Below, piece after piece: positions 15,678 through 19,136 of a stretch of DNA of 19,136 bases. This DNA comes from Calditrichota bacterium. GTDB taxonomy: Bacteria > Zhuqueibacterota > Zhuqueibacteria > Residuimicrobiales > Krinioviventaceae. Every line of letters begins with the position of its first letter. Within the stretch, counting starts at the first letter, position 1. The notes beneath the pieces were generated by a model that did no database searches, was not told the DNA's origin, and saw only the letters and a list, made by a program, of their open reading frames with translations. The stretch lies in the NCBI GenBank assembly GCA_003818595.1, contig RPQV01000013.1:1-19136 (forward strand). The letters are read 5' to 3'. A program made the position numbers and the translations under genes.

Positions 15678-17327
15678 ATGCAAAAATATGTTGGTGAAAT
15701 CGACTGGTTGCGTAAAAAGGTGCATGAAAATCCTTCATCCATGCTCTATTCGAGGCTGGCTGAGCGATATTTGTTGTTAAAAGAGTTCGACAGGGCTGTC
15801 GAGTTCGCAGAAAAGGGCGCCATATTGCATCCACATTACCCGACCGCCAGATATGTTTTGGCAAAGTGTTATTTTGAGCGACAGCAGTTTGATCTGGCTA
15901 ATGGAAATCTCAAAGAGGCCCTTGCCGATGATCCTTTCCATCCCGCGTCTTTGAAATTGCAGAATGAATTGTTCAAACGGTTGGGTGATATCGAAAAAAT
16001 GAAATCCAATATTGTTCAAATGTTGGAGATCGATCCGATCGATGATCAGCTTGCGCGACAATTGAGTGAATTGGAAAATGGCAGTCTCGACGAGCCGTCA
16101 ACCATGAGGCCGCCCTTGTCCACGACTATCAATGGCACGTTAGAGGAAGATTGGGATCAGGCAATCACCAATCAATTGGCGGAGCGGGAGCGGGAAATGC
16201 AGCAGGCTGATTTGAGGATGGATATCAAGGAGAGCTCCATTCCCGGCGCACAACCCGAAAATCCCTTTGATGATTTTGAGAATGATATCAACAATCACCG
16301 ACAGACTGAAGAAACTCGCTCTCGTCCAGCTGATTTCCGCAGTGACGAAGTGTTGGATGAAAAGATAGACTATGAATATGAAATAGATGCCACGCGCTAC
16401 AACTACCAGGAAGAAGAAAATAAATTTACCGAATTGCTGGATACCATTTTCAGTCCCGGCATTGATGCTGAAGAGAAACGTGTCGAAAAAGAGCGCTCAG
16501 CGATCGAAAGAATTGTCAGTGAAACACCGGAGCATGATGAACAGGTTGAGGAAAGACCGGTAAATGCAGACCTGCAGAGTCGATTCAAGCCGCTTTTGCC
16601 GCAGGATAAACCGCTTTCTCCTGAAGAGGAAATTCTGAAGAGTGGGAGAAAGGACGATGAAGATTTGTTCAATCTGCCCGACGCCGAGTCGTTCCCGGCT
16701 GATGAGGAAACATTACCGGAAGAATTTCTGGCTCTTGATGATAAAATCGATCCGGCCGAACAAAAGACATCCGAATGGACGTCAAGCCCGACAAGTGAAT
16801 CGGCTTCCGCAAAAGCGGATTCGCCTTCCGAACTGGATTTCAGTGATTTTCTGGCGACGCTGAACTTTCATGAGGATACGGTAGCGCAGCCTTCGTCGAG
16901 CGGCGCGAAAGAGCCAGATTCAGGGAGCGATATAGCAGATCAGCACCGTTTTTTCGATGATGATCAATTTGACTTTGATTTTGACTTGTCGCAGCGGGAG
17001 CTGAATTCAGGACGAGAAGCGGAAAAGGAGGACGAATGGGTTATGCCTCCGAGAACTCCTGAACCTGCCCCTCAACCCGAAGAGGACAAATTACGATCTG
17101 AAAAAAATGAGGATGAAGCTACCCCTGAGGAAACAGAAGGCAGGTCGGGCAAATCCAGAGGTAAATTCTACACACCAACACTGGGAGAAATATACGCTGC
17201 TCAAGGTCAGTATGCAAAAGCCATCATCGTTTATGAAACGTTGATCAAAAACAATCCTGAGAATGATTGGTACAGGCAAAAACTGGAATTTCTGAAGAAG
17301 AAACTGGCAGAGCAGGAGAATCTGTAG
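15678..17327 (+). CDS. TPR protein with long acidic, probably disordered linker
   Basis: 549 residues from the ATG at 15678. The N-terminal part has about three tetratricopeptide repeats (about 21-54, 55-88 and 89-122; for example SRLAERYLLLKEFDRAVEFA and ARYVLAKCYFERQQFDLANG). Residues about 130-490 are rich in Asp, Glu, Ser and Pro with little hydrophobic character (e.g. FFDDDQFDFDFDLSQ), which suggests disorder. The C-terminus returns to a TPR-like unit (about 503-549: TPTLGEIYAAQGQYAKAIIV, then YETLIKNNPENDWYRQKL). No signal peptide or membrane segment is apparent, so it is probably cytoplasmic. TPRs bind peptides or partner proteins, so a scaffold or assembly role is likely. The next gene, a glycosyltransferase, starts 47 bases downstream. 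I do not recognise a characterised orthologue. Confidence 0.85.
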   Translation: MQKYVGEIDWLRKKVHENPSSMLYSRLAERYLLLKEFDRAVEFAEKGAILHPHYPTARYVLAKCYFERQQFDLANGNLKEALADDPFHPASLKLQNELFKRLGDIEKMKSNIVQMLEIDPIDDQLARQLSELENGSLDEPSTMRPPLSTTINGTLEEDWDQAITNQLAEREREMQQADLRMDIKESSIPGAQPENPFDDFENDINNHRQTEETRSRPADFRSDEVLDEKIDYEYEIDATRYNYQEEENKFTELLDTIFSPGIDAEEKRVEKERSAIERIVSETPEHDEQVEERPVNADLQSRFKPLLPQDKPLSPEEEILKSGRKDDEDLFNLPDAESFPADEETLPEEFLALDDKIDPAEQKTSEWTSSPTSESASAKADSPSELDFSDFLATLNFHEDTVAQPSSSGAKEPDSGSDIADQHRFFDDDQFDFDFDLSQRELNSGREAEKEDEWVMPPRTPEPAPQPEEDKLRSEKNEDEATPEETEGRSGKSRGKFYTPTLGEIYAAQGQYAKAIIVYETLIKNNPENDWYRQKLEFLKKKLAEQENL

Positions 17328-17374
17328 ATCTGCGATATTTATGATCAAAACTGCATAGATGATCAGCGCAACGA

Positions 17375-18268
17375 ATGAAGGCGAATGCTGTTAGATTTAA
17401 TATTTCAATTGTCATTGTCAGTTATAAAAATGCGGCCATTATTGAAAAAATGCTGTTCAGCCTGTCTGCTGCTGTCGAGCATTATGCAGTACAGTTGATC
17501 ATTATCGACAATCACAGCGAGGATGGCACTGAGCAGATTTTAAAAAAGGGGGATTTTTGGCACAAACTGCACTTCCAAGACGTTAGTATCTTTATCAATG
17601 AACAAAACACAGGTTATACTCGAGCTGTCAACCAGGGACTCGCCTATTGTCAGGGTGAGTATCTGCTTTTATTAAATCCGGATATTTTTTTTGTTGAAAA
17701 GGTGTTCAGCACGTTGATCAGCTGTTTTAATCATCTCGATATTGGTGTGGTCGCGCCGCAGATGCGATTTCCCGATGGACGCATCCAGCCCTCTTGTCGC
17801 CATTTTCCCCGAAAACGCGACGTGCTTTTTGAATTCTTGGGACTGACGCGTCTGTTTCCGAAGAGCCCTTTTTTCAATCGCTGGCGCATGCCGGAGTTTG
17901 ATCATCTTTCTTCTCAACATGTTGATCAACCACAAGGGGCTTTTTTGCTGATGCGGAGATCGGTACTTGAATCGGTTGGTTTGCTTGATGAGCGATTTCC
18001 AATGTTCTTCAGTGATGTTGACTGGTGCTCGCGCGTCATAGCGGCGGGGTGGAAGATTCATTTCTGTGCGGAAGCCTTTGTGTACCATCAAAAGGGCGCC
18101 AGCATTCGACAAAAACGTGCGGAAATGGCGGTCACTTCACATCGATCTTTCATTGATTATTTTGATAAAAATGATCGAACAATATTCGATCGGATGACGA
18201 CTTTAATGGTTCATGTGCTGCTTTTAGCAGCGACTGCTATCCGCTTATTGGCTTTTCACCTCAGGTAA
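17375..18268 (+). CDS. Family 2 glycosyltransferase (rhamnosyltransferase-like)
   Basis: 297 residues. The GT-A fold of family 2 is visible: ISIVIVSYKNAAIIEKML (10-27), LIIIDNHSEDGT (41-52), NEQNTGYTRAVNQGL (75-89) and LLLLNPDIFF (97-106), where NPD takes the place of the DxD metal site, as is common in the WcaE/rhamnosyltransferase-like subgroup. QMRFPDGRIQPSCRHFPR, QGAFLLMRRSVLESVGLLDE and FFSDVDWCSRVIAAGW follow, the last containing the likely acceptor-side catalytic acidic residues. A hydrophobic C-terminal segment (about 275-295, LMVHVLLLAATAIRLLAF) suggests membrane attachment on the cytoplasmic face. It would transfer a sugar from a nucleotide donor to a lipid-linked glycan. Donor and acceptor are unknown. 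It ends 11 bases before the protease gene. Confidence 0.92.
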   Translation: MKANAVRFNISIVIVSYKNAAIIEKMLFSLSAAVEHYAVQLIIIDNHSEDGTEQILKKGDFWHKLHFQDVSIFINEQNTGYTRAVNQGLAYCQGEYLLLLNPDIFFVEKVFSTLISCFNHLDIGVVAPQMRFPDGRIQPSCRHFPRKRDVLFEFLGLTRLFPKSPFFNRWRMPEFDHLSSQHVDQPQGAFLLMRRSVLESVGLLDERFPMFFSDVDWCSRVIAAGWKIHFCAEAFVYHQKGASIRQKRAEMAVTSHRSFIDYFDKNDRTIFDRMTTLMVHVLLLAATAIRLLAFHLR

Positions 18269-18279
18269 GAGCGCATATT

Positions 18280-19136
18280 ATGCAGAATATAATGTTCAAG
18301 TTGGCGCCTTTGTTCTCACTGTTGACTATGCTATGCATATCCGATCTCGCGGGCGTCGAAATGCTGCTAAAGACAACTACTCTGCCGAACTTGGCAAAGG
18401 CCAATCGAGAGCAGGATGCGGTTGGAATTCAACAGATTGATCAGATATTGACCGATCATCATGTTGGATCCATAAAACCTGTTTTTGACATGCCGAAATT
18501 GACTGATGAATTGTCGCGATGGGTGATCTGTGAGTTTAAAGATGAAAAGGATTTGCAGCAGGCCCAAAATTCCCTCACGCTTTTAAAATCAGTGCTCTAT
18601 GCTCAGCCCAATCGCATCTTCCGCCTTGACTTTATCCCGAATGATTCTCTTTATGAACAACAGTATGCCCTCGCCAAAATAAACGCTCCGAATGCCTGGG
18701 AACTGGAACGGGGCAACAGCGAGGTTCTCATCGCTGTCATTGATACCGGTATTGACTATGACCATCCGGATTTGGCGAATCTGTGGATGAATGCAGGAGA
18801 AGATGTCAACGGTAACGGCCGCGTGGACGACCTCGATTTCAATCATGTTGATGATGATGGAAACGGATTCATTGATGATTTGCGCGGATGGGATTTTACC
18901 GATGCCCCCAATTATCCCGACCAAGGAGATTATCTTGAGCGGGACAACAATCCGATGGATGAGCATGGACACGGTACAGGGGTTGCCGGCATCATCGCAG
19001 CAGAGGCTGATAATGTGGTTGGTATTGCCGGACTTGCACATGATTGTAGAATTCTCAATCTGCGCGCCTTTAACTCTTCCGGCTATGGGGAAGAAGATGA
19101 CGTGGCTTCGGCTTTGCTGTATGCTGTCTCTCTGAA
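18280..19136 (+). CDS. Secreted S8 (subtilisin-like) serine protease, 3'-truncated by window edge
   Basis: The frame is open from the ATG at 18280 to the window end (285 residues visible, no stop). TAAGAG lies about 8 bases upstream. A signal peptide is likely (Lys7, then LAPLFSLLTMLCI). A propeptide-like region follows, ending in the LKSVLYAQPNRIFRL pattern (about 102-116) seen in subtilase prodomains. The catalytic Asp155 is in VIDTGIDYDHPDL and the catalytic His231 in HGHGTGVAG. Between them are two Asp/Asn-Gly loops, DVNGNGRVDD (175-184) and DDDGNGFIDD (191-200), which look like EF-hand-type calcium sites. The oxyanion Asn and catalytic Ser lie beyond the window. It is expected to be exported and to cleave proteins extracellularly or at the cell surface. 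Any C-terminal sorting or adhesion domain cannot be seen. Confidence 0.92.
   Translation, partial: MQNIMFKLAPLFSLLTMLCISDLAGVEMLLKTTTLPNLAKANREQDAVGIQQIDQILTDHHVGSIKPVFDMPKLTDELSRWVICEFKDEKDLQQAQNSLTLLKSVLYAQPNRIFRLDFIPNDSLYEQQYALAKINAPNAWELERGNSEVLIAVIDTGIDYDHPDLANLWMNAGEDVNGNGRVDDLDFNHVDDDGNGFIDDLRGWDFTDAPNYPDQGDYLERDNNPMDEHGHGTGVAGIIAAEADNVVGIAGLAHDCRILNLRAFNSSGYGEEDDVASALLYAVSL

Noticed and set aside
17341..17365. Two copies of ATGATCA in the gap before the glycosyltransferase gene
   Set aside because: Seven-base copies of a near-palindrome in an AT-rich gap are easily due to chance, and no third copy or promoter is associated.
17672..18112. Open frame of 146 codons antisense to the glycosyltransferase
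   Set aside because: No family resemblance, and the glycosyltransferase motifs span the same bases on the plus strand.
18589..19041. Open frame of 150 codons on the minus strand, and a plus-strand open frame from 18791 in another phase
   Set aside because: Both are shadows of the subtilase gene, whose catalytic Asp and His motifs are in the frame that starts at 18280 and runs off the window.

Overview
The window (about 19.1 kb, moderate GC, densely packed) looks like a chromosomal segment of a Gram-negative, diderm bacterium. An LptE-type outer-membrane lipoprotein sits directly behind a receiver-less sigma-54 activator. There is also an S8 protease with Asp/Asn-Gly-rich loops and a TPR protein with a long acidic linker. 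This combination suggests the FCB superphylum or a neighbouring candidate phylum (for example Calditrichota or KSB1-like lineages). That placement is inference from gene style and order; no marker gene here settles it. I see no rRNA, tRNA, CRISPR, insertion sequence or phage gene, and no gene-free stretch longer than about 205 bases.

Region 1 (1-8200, + strand) is a tight six-gene glycoconjugate locus: a glutamine-dependent asparagine synthetase-like amidotransferase (5' end outside the window), a GlpD-like FAD oxidoreductase, a SAM methyltransferase, an extended SDR epimerase/reductase, a polysaccharide pyruvyl transferase-family protein, and a long protein that fuses a flippase-like membrane domain to a left-handed beta-helix acyltransferase. 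Genes overlap or are separated by 20 bases or fewer, so they are probably one transcript. They look like the tailoring part of a surface glycan or glycolipid pathway whose product is not predictable from sequence.

Region 2 (8233-9541) holds one minus-strand gene of a conserved but functionally unassigned family, possibly related to deoxyhypusine synthase. It converges on the glycan locus and diverges from uvrB across a 205-base spacer carrying two good sigma-70-type promoters and an inverted repeat.

Region 3 (9542-15583, + strand) contains uvrB (excision repair), purD (purine synthesis), a UDP-glucose 4-epimerase-type SDR, the sigma-54 activator and the LptE-like lipoprotein. From purD onward the genes are so close that co-transcription is likely, which places a housekeeping enzyme ahead of envelope genes.

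Region 4 (15584-19136, + strand) contains the TPR/acidic-linker protein, a family 2 glycosyltransferase with a C-terminal membrane anchor, and the 5' part of a secreted subtilisin-like protease that runs off the window end.

The most unusual item is the flippase-acyltransferase fusion, together with the uncharacterised glycan locus around it. I do not see clear evidence of a wholly new defence or mobile system.
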